NCBI GenBank assembly: GCA_018396875.1
Contig: JAGTQG010000001.1
Location: 13,077 to 77,076 of the forward strand
Length of the DNA: 64,000 nucleotides
Direction of reading: 5' to 3'
Source of the DNA: Candidatus Bathyarchaeota archaeon
GTDB lineage: Archaea; Thermoproteota; Bathyarchaeia; Bathyarchaeales; Bathycorpusculaceae
A program made the translations under genes and the position numbers. Positions 8,580-17,329 of the stretch are shown here, in pieces. Below the pieces are notes generated by a model, which was given only the letters and a program-made list of their open reading frames with translations, was not told where the DNA came from and did not search any database. Each line of letters opens with the position of its first letter. Within the stretch, counting starts at the first letter, position 1.

Positions 8580-8924
8580 GTGAACACCATGACAACCGTA
8601 ACCCAGCAAGTCTGCAGAGAAAACGAGAAAATCGTTAGGATAATTGACCGAGTGTTAAGGCAAATTTTTGGAAATGAAGCCACACGTCTCATTTACCGTT
8701 ACCTCGAAACCCACTATGCGGTCAAGCGCAATGAAATAGCTGAAAAAATTGATTTGTTTGCCAAGGGACTTGAAGAGTTCCTGAAAACCGGAGCTTACGT
8801 GATTGAGCGAAAAATCCTTGAGGACCTCTACTCAAGTTATGGACTGCTCCGCAGGCTAGAGCTTGAAAGAATGCGCGAAGAAGATTTTGCAAGCCAAATA
8901 AAAATGCTCACACGGCGAGCATAA
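8580..8924 (+). CDS. Small helical protein of unknown function
   Basis: A 114-residue soluble, charged protein, predicted all-helical. It starts with a threonine-rich stretch and continues with REN(E)KIVRIIDRVLRQIFG, LIYRYLETHYAVKRNEIAEKI and LKTGAYVIERKILEDLY. I recognise the general look of a small domain common in Thaumarchaeota and Bathyarchaeia (an Ile/Leu-rich helix, a GA-V-IE-K-IL segment near the C-terminus) but cannot name a family with confidence. It stands alone between EndoQ and the TldD pair. No Shine-Dalgarno is visible; TATA spacing suggests leaderless expression from GTG 8580 or ATG 8589. Function unknown. Confidence 0.6.
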   Translation: MNTMTTVTQQVCRENEKIVRIIDRVLRQIFGNEATRLIYRYLETHYAVKRNEIAEKIDLFAKGLEEFLKTGAYVIERKILEDLYSSYGLLRRLELERMREEDFASQIKMLTRRA

Positions 8925-9020
8925 AACCGCATACATTCTAGTTCAGCATCATAGGTAATCTTATTAGCCTCTTTTTGCGATTAAATCCTTCAATGCATAC
9001 TAACTTTAGGAAGGGGTACA

Positions 9021-10406
9021 TTGAAGGACACCCTAGATAAGATTATTGAGGTTGCTGTTCAAAAGTTTGGAGCAGAGTATGCAGAGGCACGCGCCCAGAA
9101 ACTTTTCAAAACAATGCTCACAGTTAAGGAGGAAAAAGTTGAGGCTGTAAGGGAAGGCATCGAAAACGGCGTTGCAATAAGAGTGTTGGTCAACGGGGCG
9201 TGGGGTTTTGCATCCGTGTGTTCCTTTGATGCAAGTGTGCTGTCTGATGCAACCTCACATGCGTGCAAAATGGCGAAGACCGCCAGCCTAAAACTTAAAA
9301 ATCCCATAAAGCTTGCTGAAAGCAAAGCGGTTGAAGATCGTGTACTTGTTAAGCCGAAAAAGAACCCAACTGAAATACCCATCGAAAATAAGATCAAGAC
9401 AACGTTGACAATTGCAAAAAATGTTCTGGAATACGATAACCGCGTGAAAAGCTGCACAGTAGACTATTTGGACTTAGTTGGGACAAACTATTTTATGAAC
9501 AGCGAGGGAGCGTACATAGAGCAAGACAAACTTTATGTTTGGTCTAGGATTTCGGCCACAGCAAAGGAGAAGGATGTTTACACTTTCAGTCGAGAAGAAG
9601 TAGGCTCAACAGCTGGCTACGAAGTGTTTGACATTGAAACACCAGAGGTTGTGGGAGAAAGAGCTGCGAAAAGAGCTGTTGACCAATTGAAGGCGAAACC
9701 TCCGAAGGGTGGAACATTTCCGGTTGTTCTTGGACCAAACGTGGTTGGCGTGTTTGTCCACGAAGCTTTTGGTCATTTAGCCGAGGCAGACTTAACATTG
9801 TCAGGCTCTGTTCTCATGGACAAGCTTGGCAAAAAAGTGGCTTCAGAAGTTGTCACAGTCTATGATGATGGAACCATTGAAGGAGCATTCGGCTCCTTTA
9901 AATATGATGATGAAGGTGTTCCAGCGCAGAAAACGCTTTTGATAAAGGATGGCATTGTTGTTGGACTTATGCATAACAAGGAAACTGCCAAAAAGTTTAA
10001 TGCACAACCTACTGGCAACGCCAGAGCGGAAGACTTCCGCACCGAGCCAATAATAAGAATGCGCAATACTTTCATGGCTCCACGAGACTACTCCCTTGAG
10101 GAGTTGATTGAAGACATAAAGTTTGGATATTACTTCAAAAGCTTCCGAGGGGGGCAAGCAAACTTAGACGGCACTTTTCAAGTGGGTATTCAAGAGGGCT
10201 ACGAAATAGTTAAGGGCGAAGTAGGCGAACCAGTACGCAACGCTTCAATAAGTGGAAACACCCTCGAAACGTTACGTAAGGTGGACGCTGTTGGCAAAGA
10301 TTTTGAACTTTGGCCTGGAAGATGCGGGAAGGGGCAGACAGCCTTTGTTTGTGATGGTGGACCACACATAAGAGTTTTGGAGGTGCTTGTCGGTGGCGGT
10401 GCTTAA
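9021..10406 (+). CDS. tldD: TldD family metalloprotease subunit
   Basis: A 461-residue protein of the TldD/PmbA family. The zinc-binding HExxxH motif is present as HEAFGH near residue 245, with the downstream conserved cysteine-containing segment GRCGKGQ near the C-terminus and the [24 protein letters not shown] segment (here given as landmarks only). TldD is the catalytic subunit of a heterodimeric protease with TldE; in bacteria the pair trims peptides such as microcin B17 precursor and CcdA. The next gene is the partner, and the two reading frames overlap by 20 bases. The start is TTG preceded by AGGAAGGGG. The natural substrate in archaea is unknown. Confidence 0.9.
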   Translation: MKDTLDKIIEVAVQKFGAEYAEARAQKLFKTMLTVKEEKVEAVREGIENGVAIRVLVNGAWGFASVCSFDASVLSDATSHACKMAKTASLKLKNPIKLAESKAVEDRVLVKPKKNPTEIPIENKIKTTLTIAKNVLEYDNRVKSCTVDYLDLVGTNYFMNSEGAYIEQDKLYVWSRISATAKEKDVYTFSREEVGSTAGYEVFDIETPEVVGERAAKRAVDQLKAKPPKGGTFPVVLGPNVVGVFVHEAFGHLAEADLTLSGSVLMDKLGKKVASEVVTVYDDGTIEGAFGSFKYDDEGVPAQKTLLIKDGIVVGLMHNKETAKKFNAQPTGNARAEDFRTEPIIRMRNTFMAPRDYSLEELIEDIKFGYYFKSFRGGQANLDGTFQVGIQEGYEIVKGEVGEPVRNASISGNTLETLRKVDAVGKDFELWPGRCGKGQTAFVCDGGPHIRVLEVLVGGGA

Positions 10407-11757
10407 AGAGGAAGAAGCAATAAGCCTAGCCGAGTTCGCGGTTAAATCTGCGTTAAAGAAAGGTGCAGACGAAGCGGAAGCTTTTGCCTACGAAGGGTTA
10501 ACAACAACAGTTGCGATTGAAAGGGGGCAAATTACAAAAAGTTCGAGAATTATTGATAGAGGTTTAGGCATTAGAACAATTGTTAACAAGGCTGTGGGAT
10601 TTTCTTACAACAACATCCTAACAGATAAAGCATCCATTGAGGAAACTGTTTTAAAGGCATTAAAGTCTGCAAAAGCAAGTAAACCAGACAAGAACTGGCA
10701 AGGCTTTCCAGCAACGAAACCATTCCATCAAGTCAAAAACACTTTTGACGAAGCAATATGTGAACTATCTCCAGAAGACTTAGTAAAAGCAGCTTCAATA
10801 ATGTTAGAGGCTTGCGAAAAAACAGACAAAAGAGTTTTCCCAGTAGAAGGTGGTGTAGGCGCCTCGTATCTAGCAAGGGCTATAGCAAACTCTAATGGCG
10901 TTATAGGCTTTGACAGAGGGACTGTTATCGAATGCAGCTTAGCCACCATAGCCCAGGAGAGTGGCGAAGTAACACCCATATGCTTTGAATTTAACGCTGA
11001 AAGGCTTTACAAAATAAACCCCGAGTGGGTGGGCGTTGAAGCAGCTCGCCAAGCAGCCTCAGCTTTAAGGGCTAGACGAGTGGAGACAAAGAACATGCAA
11101 GTCATTCTTGCCCATTTTGCCCTGCAACAGCTTCTTTACTACACATTGATGGAAGCTGTGAAGGCAGACTGCGTGCAAAGAAACCAATCAGCCCTTCAAG
11201 GCAAACTAGGCGAAAAAGTAGCCTCTGAAATCGTGACGATTCATGACAATGGTCTTCTGGACGGAGGGCTCCGCACATGGAAATTTGACGGAGAAGGCGT
11301 TCCCCAACAAAAGACCACGATAATAGAGAGGGGCATACTGCAAGGCTACATTTATGACAACTACACCGCTAAAAAAGAGGGAAAAGAGAGCACTGGAAAC
11401 GCTTTCAGAGCTGGCTACTTATCAACTCCCCGCATAGAAGCCACAAACTTCCACTTTGTCTCTGGAAAGAAATCGCCAGAGGAGCTTATAGGTGAAGTTA
11501 GCGAGGGGCTTCTGGTTTATTCCGTACAAGGCGCCCACAGCAGCAACCCAGCGAGCGGCGAGTTCTCAGTTGTGGCTACTCCAGCGTGGAAAATTGAAAA
11601 GGGAAAAATTGCCCATGCGGTTAAAGGAGCCATGCTTGCCGGAAATATTTTTGAAGTCCTAAAGAATGTTTTAGCGTTAGCCAATAACGAGCGGAAAATC
11701 GGGCAGCTGGTTGCACCATGGATTCTTGTGGAGGACGTTAAAGTTATTGGTAGGTAG
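10387..11757 (+). CDS. tldE: TldE/PmbA family protease partner subunit
   Basis: A 456-residue paralogue of the preceding TldD, sharing the fold ([34 protein letters not shown]) but lacking the HExxxH zinc motif: the corresponding region reads [11 protein letters not shown]. This is the usual state of the TldE/PmbA subunit, which forms the heterodimer and shapes the peptide chamber without binding zinc. The C-terminal segment [12 protein letters not shown] is typical. The reading frame begins at TTG 10387, inside the 3' end of tldD; GTG 10393 or 10399 are alternatives. Translational coupling is likely. The gene is followed 29 bases later by an iron-sulfur membrane protein that may belong to the same transcript. 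Confidence 0.88.
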   Translation: MSVAVLKEEEAISLAEFAVKSALKKGADEAEAFAYEGLTTTVAIERGQITKSSRIIDRGLGIRTIVNKAVGFSYNNILTDKASIEETVLKALKSAKASKPDKNWQGFPATKPFHQVKNTFDEAICELSPEDLVKAASIMLEACEKTDKRVFPVEGGVGASYLARAIANSNGVIGFDRGTVIECSLATIAQESGEVTPICFEFNAERLYKINPEWVGVEAARQAASALRARRVETKNMQVILAHFALQQLLYYTLMEAVKADCVQRNQSALQGKLGEKVASEIVTIHDNGLLDGGLRTWKFDGEGVPQQKTTIIERGILQGYIYDNYTAKKEGKESTGNAFRAGYLSTPRIEATNFHFVSGKKSPEELIGEVSEGLLVYSVQGAHSSNPASGEFSVVATPAWKIEKGKIAHAVKGAMLAGNIFEVLKNVLALANNERKIGQLVAPWILVEDVKVIGR

Positions 11758-11786
11758 CCTAACTTCAAAGGTTAAGAGGGCTATGT

Positions 11787-12728
11787 ATGGCGAAAACTGT
11801 TTTGAAAAAGCGCTTGTTAAAGATTAACACGCTCCGCGTTATTGTGCAGTTTTTGTCATTCATATTATTCAGCGCTGCAATCTTCAATTTGAGCTCGATC
11901 CCATTGCTTTTGCCGGTTATGTGGACTTGGGGGCTTCAACAGAACATTGTAGGCGACGCTTTCACAGCTATACAACTCATGTCAAGTGGTTGGCAGCAAA
12001 CACTTCAAGCCTTTCCATGGTTGGCAATAGCCTCATTTCTGATATTTGGCGTTTTGATAGGCAAGTCTCTATGTGGTTGGGTTTGCCCTTTCGGCTTCAT
12101 ACAAGACTTAGTTAGCCTCATCAAAGCAAAGAAATTTGAGATTTCACCGAAAACCCACGAGGACATGAAGTACGTAAAATATCTCGTCCTAGGCACTACG
12201 CTTTTTATTACGACAACTTTTTCGTTAGCCAAACTTTTGAAGATTCATGGAAACTATGAGAGAGCAATGGGAATATTCGCTTATGCGCCATTCACGGCTG
12301 TAAGCCCCGCTGAAACACTGTTTGCAACGTTGCCAAAAATGGTTCAAAACTTTTCAGAAACCGTAATGGAAAAACCAGTTCTTGACGCTTTGGCGGGAGT
12401 TTTGGAGTTGCCTCCACTTTTTTGGATTCAACTTTTCATCCTGATAGGTGTGCTGGTTTTAGCCGCATACATCCCGAGAGGTTGGTGTAAATACCTGTGC
12501 CCTCATGGAGCGATAATGGCAGTTTTAAACAAGTTCAGCTTCATAGGTTTAAAGAGAGACCCTGTTAAGTGCATTAAAGGCGAATGTCGGGAATGCGTAA
12601 AGGCTTGCCCCATGCAAGTGCGCATTCTAGATCAACCATGGGAAAAGTTCAGCGATCCAGAATGCATATACTGTCTAAAATGCGTTGACGCGTGTCCAAA
12701 CAAGGCGATTAGAGTTAAGTATCCATAG
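11787..12728 (+). CDS. Membrane 4Fe-4S protein of the NapH/NosR/MauN-like type
   Basis: A 313-residue protein with four to five membrane segments (around residues 15-40, 75-95, 130-150, 205-230). It carries two CxxxC-P motifs typical of polytopic ferredoxins, CGWVCPFGFIQD and CKYLCPHGAIMA, followed by a C-terminal bis-cluster ferredoxin domain with CIKGECRECVKACP and CIYCLKCVDACP. Proteins of this build (PF12801 family) pass electrons from the membrane to a cytoplasmic or extracellular partner. The partner here is unknown: the nearest neighbours, TldD/TldE, are not redox proteins. The gene converges on a glycosyltransferase whose stop codon directly abuts it. Confidence 0.8.
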   Translation: MAKTVLKKRLLKINTLRVIVQFLSFILFSAAIFNLSSIPLLLPVMWTWGLQQNIVGDAFTAIQLMSSGWQQTLQAFPWLAIASFLIFGVLIGKSLCGWVCPFGFIQDLVSLIKAKKFEISPKTHEDMKYVKYLVLGTTLFITTTFSLAKLLKIHGNYERAMGIFAYAPFTAVSPAETLFATLPKMVQNFSETVMEKPVLDALAGVLELPPLFWIQLFILIGVLVLAAYIPRGWCKYLCPHGAIMAVLNKFSFIGLKRDPVKCIKGECRECVKACPMQVRILDQPWEKFSDPECIYCLKCVDACPNKAIRVKYP

Positions 12729-13931
12729 TTACGCCCAAAACGTCCGCGAATACTCGCTTAAAACACGTTCATAAACGCCTTTAGTCTGCTGACTTATTTT
12801 CTCCCAGTTAAACTTTTCCACAACCATGTGGTAAGCGTTCTCTCGAAGTCTATTAGCGTAACTTTCATCAAGCAACACCCGTGTGACACCCCATGCAAGC
12901 GAGTCAGGGTTGTCTGGATAAATCTTAACACCTGTCACGTCATGCTCAACAATTTCGGACAAGCCTCCCGTGTCTGAAACCACCACAGGGCTTTTGGCAG
13001 CCATAGCCTCAAGGGCAACTATGCCAAATGGTTCGAAAAGCGAAGGCACAACAGAGACATCTGCACACTTTTGCAGGTTCCGCAAAGTTTCATCGTCCAC
13101 AAAACCCGTAAACAAGACTTTGTGAGTCAGACCCATACGTTTAACGTGTTCCCAAAGTGGCTCTTTCATGTAGCCGTTGCCAACAACAACAAACTTTGCG
13201 TTAACCTTTTCCAAAATCTTTGGAACCGCGTTTATCAAAACTTGGATGCCTTTTTCGTAGACAAGCCTTCCAACAAACAAAACTATTTTTTCCTCAGGAA
13301 GCGCAAATCGCCTCCTGAACTGATTTAAGTCCACAGTGCTTTTCTCGTATTCCTTGACATCAACGCCGTTTGGAATCATGACCAGCTTGTCCTCTGGAAG
13401 GCTAAAAGCCCACTTCACATGAGACACCATATAATTGCTGCAGCATATAACCCTCCAAGCCTCATATGTAAGCCAAGCCTCAGTTTCATGAATCATTCTT
13501 TCATAGTCCGAGTGAAGGCCGTTCCGCCTACCAATCTCCGTGGAATGAATCGTCGCCAGAAGAGGTCTTCTGAAGACATGTTTCAAGCCTATTCCAGCGT
13601 TTGCCACAAGCCAATCGTGGGCATGGAAAATATCCACTCCGCCAAGATTTTTGACAATTGACGCTGCCTCTTTCTGCATATTCATATTCATCAGGTAAAC
13701 CCAACTTGCGAAATCTGGCGAAGGATTCTTGTAAGAGTCTATTCGAAAAACTTCAACGCCGTCCACAACTTCGTGGTCTGGGGCGCCTGGAAAATCGCAT
13801 GTGACAACATACACGTTCACACCGTTTTTTGCAAGGTTTTTCGATAGGTAATAAACGTGGGGAGAAATTCCGCCAATAATTCTTGGTGGAAACTCCCAAG
13901 TAAGCATCATAACCCTCAATTGACCAACCAT
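12729..13931 (-). CDS. Glycosyltransferase family 4 protein
   Basis: A 400-residue GT-B glycosyltransferase. The N-terminal domain opens with MLTWEFPPRIIGGISPHVYYL and has FHAHDW near residue 105; the C-terminal domain has VLFVGRLVYEKGIQVLI and the donor-binding EPFGIVALEAM (the E-x7-E motif) near residue 300. The W(E)(F/Y)PP opening is shared with glycogen-synthase-like enzymes of archaea. It probably transfers glucose from UDP- or ADP-glucose to an alpha-glucan, given the GH57 amylase and two related genes alongside. It lies two bases after the half-glycosyltransferase gene and is probably co-transcribed with it. The sugar donor and acceptor are not determined by sequence. Confidence 0.85.
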   Translation of the reverse strand: MVGQLRVMMLTWEFPPRIIGGISPHVYYLSKNLAKNGVNVYVVTCDFPGAPDHEVVDGVEVFRIDSYKNPSPDFASWVYLMNMNMQKEAASIVKNLGGVDIFHAHDWLVANAGIGLKHVFRRPLLATIHSTEIGRRNGLHSDYERMIHETEAWLTYEAWRVICCSNYMVSHVKWAFSLPEDKLVMIPNGVDVKEYEKSTVDLNQFRRRFALPEEKIVLFVGRLVYEKGIQVLINAVPKILEKVNAKFVVVGNGYMKEPLWEHVKRMGLTHKVLFTGFVDDETLRNLQKCADVSVVPSLFEPFGIVALEAMAAKSPVVVSDTGGLSEIVEHDVTGVKIYPDNPDSLAWGVTRVLLDESYANRLRENAYHMVVEKFNWEKISQQTKGVYERVLSEYSRTFWA

Positions 13932-13933
13932 GG

Positions 13934-14554
13934 CTACCGGAACTCTCCCATAACTCCCTTGTAAACTTTTAAAATATCCTCAAACCAATGTTTAGTCTCG
14001 GGATTCACAACCTTCACTTTAGCTTCCGGAACTTTATATGCCCGAATGACTTCACTTGCCATCCAATCAGATTTTACGAGAACAACGCTCGCCTCGTATG
14101 TGCCAAGCCATTCAATGCTCTTTATAGCCATGTTGAATGGAGCATTAGCCCCATGAGAACGATGATCCTCTAAACTTTCAACAGAATAGACAAATGGTAT
14201 TCCAAAAGCCTTTTTCAAAGTAACTGCCGCTGGTATGAAATGCCAGTCTTGCACGTCAATGAGATCTATAAGTTTTCCACTCTTGTAATATATGTTGGCA
14301 GCAGCCCTTTCAACCTCTTGGTTTAGAGTCAAAACCCATGTGAGAACGCTGATGTGTGTTTTAACAGGATTCGTAACTCTGCAGACTTTAACCCCTTCCT
14401 CTTCAAACTCGCCTGTCCAATAGTCATGATAAGTTATCAGAAACGTTTCTACTCCGCCATCTTTGGCAAGTCGCAACGATAGTTCCCTGACATAATTTGC
14501 AAGTTTTCCCACAACTCTTGGAGGATACTCCCATGAGAAAACTATAACGCGCAT
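13934..14554 (-). CDS. Half-glycosyltransferase: GT-B N-domain plus return helix only
   Basis: A 206-residue protein that starts like a glycogen-synthase-type GT-B enzyme (FSWEYPPRVVGKLANYV, then DVQDWHFIPAAVTL near residue 105) but stops after the N-terminal Rossmann domain. There is no GRL-x-x-KG, no E-x7-E donor motif and no second Rossmann fold. The last 20 residues (HWFEDILKVYKGV) resemble the C-terminal helix that in full enzymes crosses back to pack on the N-domain, as if the donor domain had been excised. The gene is intact, has a good start, and lies in an apparent operon between a wHTH gene and a full glycosyltransferase. It may act as a regulatory or scaffolding subunit; it is unlikely to bind a nucleotide sugar. 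Confidence 0.72.
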   Translation of the reverse strand: MRVIVFSWEYPPRVVGKLANYVRELSLRLAKDGGVETFLITYHDYWTGEFEEEGVKVCRVTNPVKTHISVLTWVLTLNQEVERAAANIYYKSGKLIDLIDVQDWHFIPAAVTLKKAFGIPFVYSVESLEDHRSHGANAPFNMAIKSIEWLGTYEASVVLVKSDWMASEVIRAYKVPEAKVKVVNPETKHWFEDILKVYKGVMGEFR

Positions 14555-14566
14555 TTGCTCCGCCAG

Positions 14567-14818
14567 CTACGTGAAAAGCGCGCAGACCTTGATTATCCCT
14601 CTTCCAGTTAAATAATACCACTTCTTTCCTTGACTGTCTGAGAAGCTTTCAACATATCCCTCACAGCAGTATCCATCCAATATTCTTTCCACTTCTGTTA
14701 TATCCAGCTGTAGAACTTGGGCGAGCTCCTCGCTTTTTCTGGCTAAATCTGGGGCGGTTGCACACAAGTTATGGAGAGTTTGAAGGAGTTTTTCGGATAT
14801 GGGAAGTTCTTCTCGCAT
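14567..14818 (-). CDS. Small winged-helix DNA-binding-like protein
   Basis: An 83-residue protein with the pattern of a winged helix: LLQTLHNLCATAPDLARKSEELAQVLQL (helices 1-2), DITEVERILDGYCCEGYVES (recognition helix) and a beta-wing KKWYYLTGRGIIKV. Wing segments ending in YYLTGRG are common in archaeal ArsR/PadR-like regulators. It is placed in an alpha-glucan gene cluster, between the GH57 amylase upstream and the half-glycosyltransferase downstream, all on the minus strand, and may regulate the cluster. It has no ligand-binding domain. Its DNA target is unknown. Confidence 0.65.
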   Translation of the reverse strand: MREELPISEKLLQTLHNLCATAPDLARKSEELAQVLQLDITEVERILDGYCCEGYVESFSDSQGKKWYYLTGRGIIKVCALFT

Positions 14819-14867
14819 AGTTTCACCTTAAAGCAGACGCGTTTCCTAGTTAAAGGAATTTGTCCGC

Positions 14868-16439
14868 TTAAAAGTATTCTGTTCCCTCCTCTACAAAGCC
14901 GAGCACTTCTTTGAGCCGCGTCTGAAAAACTTCAATTAACGTCTTGCGCAAGTTTTGCCCTTTCAAGTTTGCGAGCCTAACTCGCCTTAGTGCCTTAGCC
15001 AAAACTTCGTCACACAGTGAATGCTTAGCCCAATTTTCGAAATCTCCACGGCTGCAGTGAAACTCTAACGATTTAAGTTCAACTTTTTTCAAAGCGTTCA
15101 CTATACCTTTAAGGCTCCAAGCCATAACTCCAGTATAGTTTTCTTCTCCAACACCTCGGTAAAACAGGAAGGGTTCATTGGCGGCCACAGCAGCCAAACG
15201 AACACGGTTCTCGAAGTCAAGTATGGCTGCTTGAGCAGTTACGTAGGCGTCCACTGGGGTATTAAAAGGACTGAAATAGGAGTGAACCTCTCCTGGTGCT
15301 CCACCAGCAGTGAACATGTAATATAGGTGGTCGCTTGTCTGGAAGTACCGCCATATCTTCAGAAAATCTTCGTCGCCCATCTCTTTAACAAGGGGTTCAA
15401 GCCTCTTAACAGAGTTGTAATATGCCCATTGCATGGCATTTCCAAGCCAGCAGCTTGTGTCCCGCTCTAAGTCTGCCCAAGAAACCGTTCCGCCAACTTC
15501 TGGGACGTCAATCTCGCCTATCGGCGCATATCTTCTGACAACTTCGGAAGGTGTTGCCATTTGGAGGTTCTCCCACTTCAAGATTTCTTTTGGTAAATGT
15601 CTCAGAAACTCATGGATGCCAGTTTCTGGCCAGTGATGTTCGCCGAAAGTTTCATAGTCCGGGAAAATGATTATGCAATGTCCAGGCGTCGCGGCTAGCC
15701 AGCTTGCGTATTTGTCCGCTGTGAGGGGCCATTCGCTCCACCATCTAGCTGAAAATCTGAAGCCTATGTCGTCCGTCAGCTTATAGTTTCTGAGGAGGAC
15801 TTTGATTTTCTTGCAGCCTCTAGGTTTGTATAAGTAGTTGGGAGATTTTCCGTGAAGTATCCGTTCCGTACCTTCTGTGAAGATTCCGATAAAGCCCAGC
15901 TCCTCCACTGTTTTGGCTATGACATTGTTGTAGATTAACTCCGTGTTTTCGAAGACTTGCGGCGTGTAACCTAACAAGTCCATCATCGCCTGCCGATGCA
16001 TTTTCACTTGTTCAATGAACTCGCTTTTTTCGGGGTATATGCTCGCCAAGGAGTGATAATATGTTTGGTTTAGAAACTCCACGCAACCAGTTTCCGCAAG
16101 CTGCTTGAAGGATTCTAAGAGGTCTTTGTTGAACATTTCGCATTGTTCGAGGAATATGCCGGAAATGCTGAAGGAAAACTTGACTTGTTTTTTCTCCCTT
16201 TTATGTTCGTCTATGAGGTCTAGAAGTATTTTGTTTGATGGAAAATAACATTTCCTGCACGCTCTTTCGAAAATTTCCCTGTCAAGCGAGTGATCGAAAT
16301 AGTAGCTGAAAAGCTCCTTCTTCTTTAACCGTTTAAAGATTTCGCCCTTCCAGAAGTAATCTTTTTTAAGGCGATGAGGCTGGTGAACCTCGAACACGAA
16401 AACTACATCGGTCAACTTTGTCCTCTCTTTGGGAATCAC
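14868..16439 (-). CDS. Glycoside hydrolase family 57 alpha-amylase-like enzyme
   Basis: A 523-residue GH57 enzyme, without signal peptide. The five conserved GH57 regions are recognisable: FEVHQPHR near residue 17, a region around EFLNQTYYHSLAS (residue 130), GIFTEGTE with the nucleophile glutamate near residue 195, FPDYETFGEHH with the acid/base aspartate near residue 275, and the C-terminal tryptophan-containing segment TSDHLYYMF near residue 375. GH57 members include alpha-amylases, 4-alpha-glucanotransferases and branching enzymes; the intracellular location and glycosyltransferase neighbours suggest turnover or remodelling of a storage glucan. The exact activity cannot be fixed. It diverges from a nuclease-fold gene across a 123-base promoter region. 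Confidence 0.88.
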   Translation of the reverse strand: MIPKERTKLTDVVFVFEVHQPHRLKKDYFWKGEIFKRLKKKELFSYYFDHSLDREIFERACRKCYFPSNKILLDLIDEHKREKKQVKFSFSISGIFLEQCEMFNKDLLESFKQLAETGCVEFLNQTYYHSLASIYPEKSEFIEQVKMHRQAMMDLLGYTPQVFENTELIYNNVIAKTVEELGFIGIFTEGTERILHGKSPNYLYKPRGCKKIKVLLRNYKLTDDIGFRFSARWWSEWPLTADKYASWLAATPGHCIIIFPDYETFGEHHWPETGIHEFLRHLPKEILKWENLQMATPSEVVRRYAPIGEIDVPEVGGTVSWADLERDTSCWLGNAMQWAYYNSVKRLEPLVKEMGDEDFLKIWRYFQTSDHLYYMFTAGGAPGEVHSYFSPFNTPVDAYVTAQAAILDFENRVRLAAVAANEPFLFYRGVGEENYTGVMAWSLKGIVNALKKVELKSLEFHCSRGDFENWAKHSLCDEVLAKALRRVRLANLKGQNLRKTLIEVFQTRLKEVLGFVEEGTEYF

Positions 16440-16562
16440 TATAGTCGTTGTTTTGTTGATGTTTTATTTGTGGTTTGCTAAGGTTTAGATTTGATTCGGA
16501 TTTTGAATTCATAACCTATTTATCCAATATTAACGGTTCATTCTCTAAAACAAGGGTGAAGT

Positions 16563-17297
16563 ATGGTGTCAATTGAAAAACTCAGTATAGAGAATCACCA
16601 AGAGTTAGAACAAATGATTGTCAACGAGATAAATCTCGTCGAGAAGGGGCTTACAGTGATTTGCAGCAACGTTCCAATTAACGACAAAACTACATTAGAT
16701 GTTTTGTGCCACGATAACAATGGACAGCTCGTCATCATACAGCTAAGCGTCCAAGAAGACGACACCATGCTGCTTCAGGGACTGCAAAGCCTCGACTATG
16801 TTGACAAGTTTAAGTCTTTCCTAAAGGCTACGTATAACAAACATAAAATTGACGACAAAGAGAAACCGCGGCTAATATTAATTGCGCCAAGTTTTTCAGA
16901 CGCTGTGAAACGTGCTGTTGAAAGCATGAAAGGGATACGAGTGGATCTCTACGAGTGGGAGTATCTGAAGCTTGGAGACCATAAGGGTCTCCACCTCCAA
17001 CCTATTTTTGCATGGAAACATGCTGAGAAGCCAAAGGAAAAAGAGGAAAAAGCGCTGGAGAAAAAGCATGAACCGAAGGCTTCAAAGAAGAAGGAAGAAG
17101 CACCTCCGCCACCACCTCCTTCCCAGAGCAAAGAGCCAGAACCTAAGCCTGAACAGCAACCAAAACCGGAACCCATGAAAGTTGAAACTCCAAAGGAAGA
17201 GAAGACTCCACCTCCGCCACCGCCACAAACAGCACCGCCAAAGCCGTTAATGGAAAAGCCGAAAGAAGAGCCCAGAAGAAAGCTGAAGCTTTTCTAG
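16563..17297 (+). CDS. Degenerate PD-(D/E)xK nuclease-fold protein with Pro/Glu/Lys-rich tail
   Basis: A 244-residue protein. Residues 1-150 follow the NucS/RecB-like restriction-endonuclease fold: an N-terminal helix (LEQMIVNEINLVEKGL), then LDVLCHDNNGQLVIIQLSV, then a long helix ending LDYVDKF. In active members the strand reads D-x(n)-E-x-K; here the aspartate (D46) is kept but the glutamate is Q60 and the lysine is S62, so cleavage activity is unlikely. Residues 165-244 form a low-complexity tail of Pro, Glu and Lys with runs of prolines. The gene has a good start (AGGGTGAAGT before ATG). It lies between the amylase and a glycosyltransferase; a DNA- or RNA-binding role is inference. Confidence 0.68.
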   Translation: MVSIEKLSIENHQELEQMIVNEINLVEKGLTVICSNVPINDKTTLDVLCHDNNGQLVIIQLSVQEDDTMLLQGLQSLDYVDKFKSFLKATYNKHKIDDKEKPRLILIAPSFSDAVKRAVESMKGIRVDLYEWEYLKLGDHKGLHLQPIFAWKHAEKPKEKEEKALEKKHEPKASKKKEEAPPPPPPSQSKEPEPKPEQQPKPEPMKVETPKEEKTPPPPPPQTAPPKPLMEKPKEEPRRKLKLF

Positions 17298-17329
17298 CTA
17301 AGCGTAAACTCAACTGGCTGGCTCTTTAA

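Noticed and set aside
13934-14554. A frameshift joining the half-glycosyltransferase to the downstream GT4 gene
   Set aside because: The downstream gene has its own complete N-domain and start codon, so the two are not fragments of one gene.
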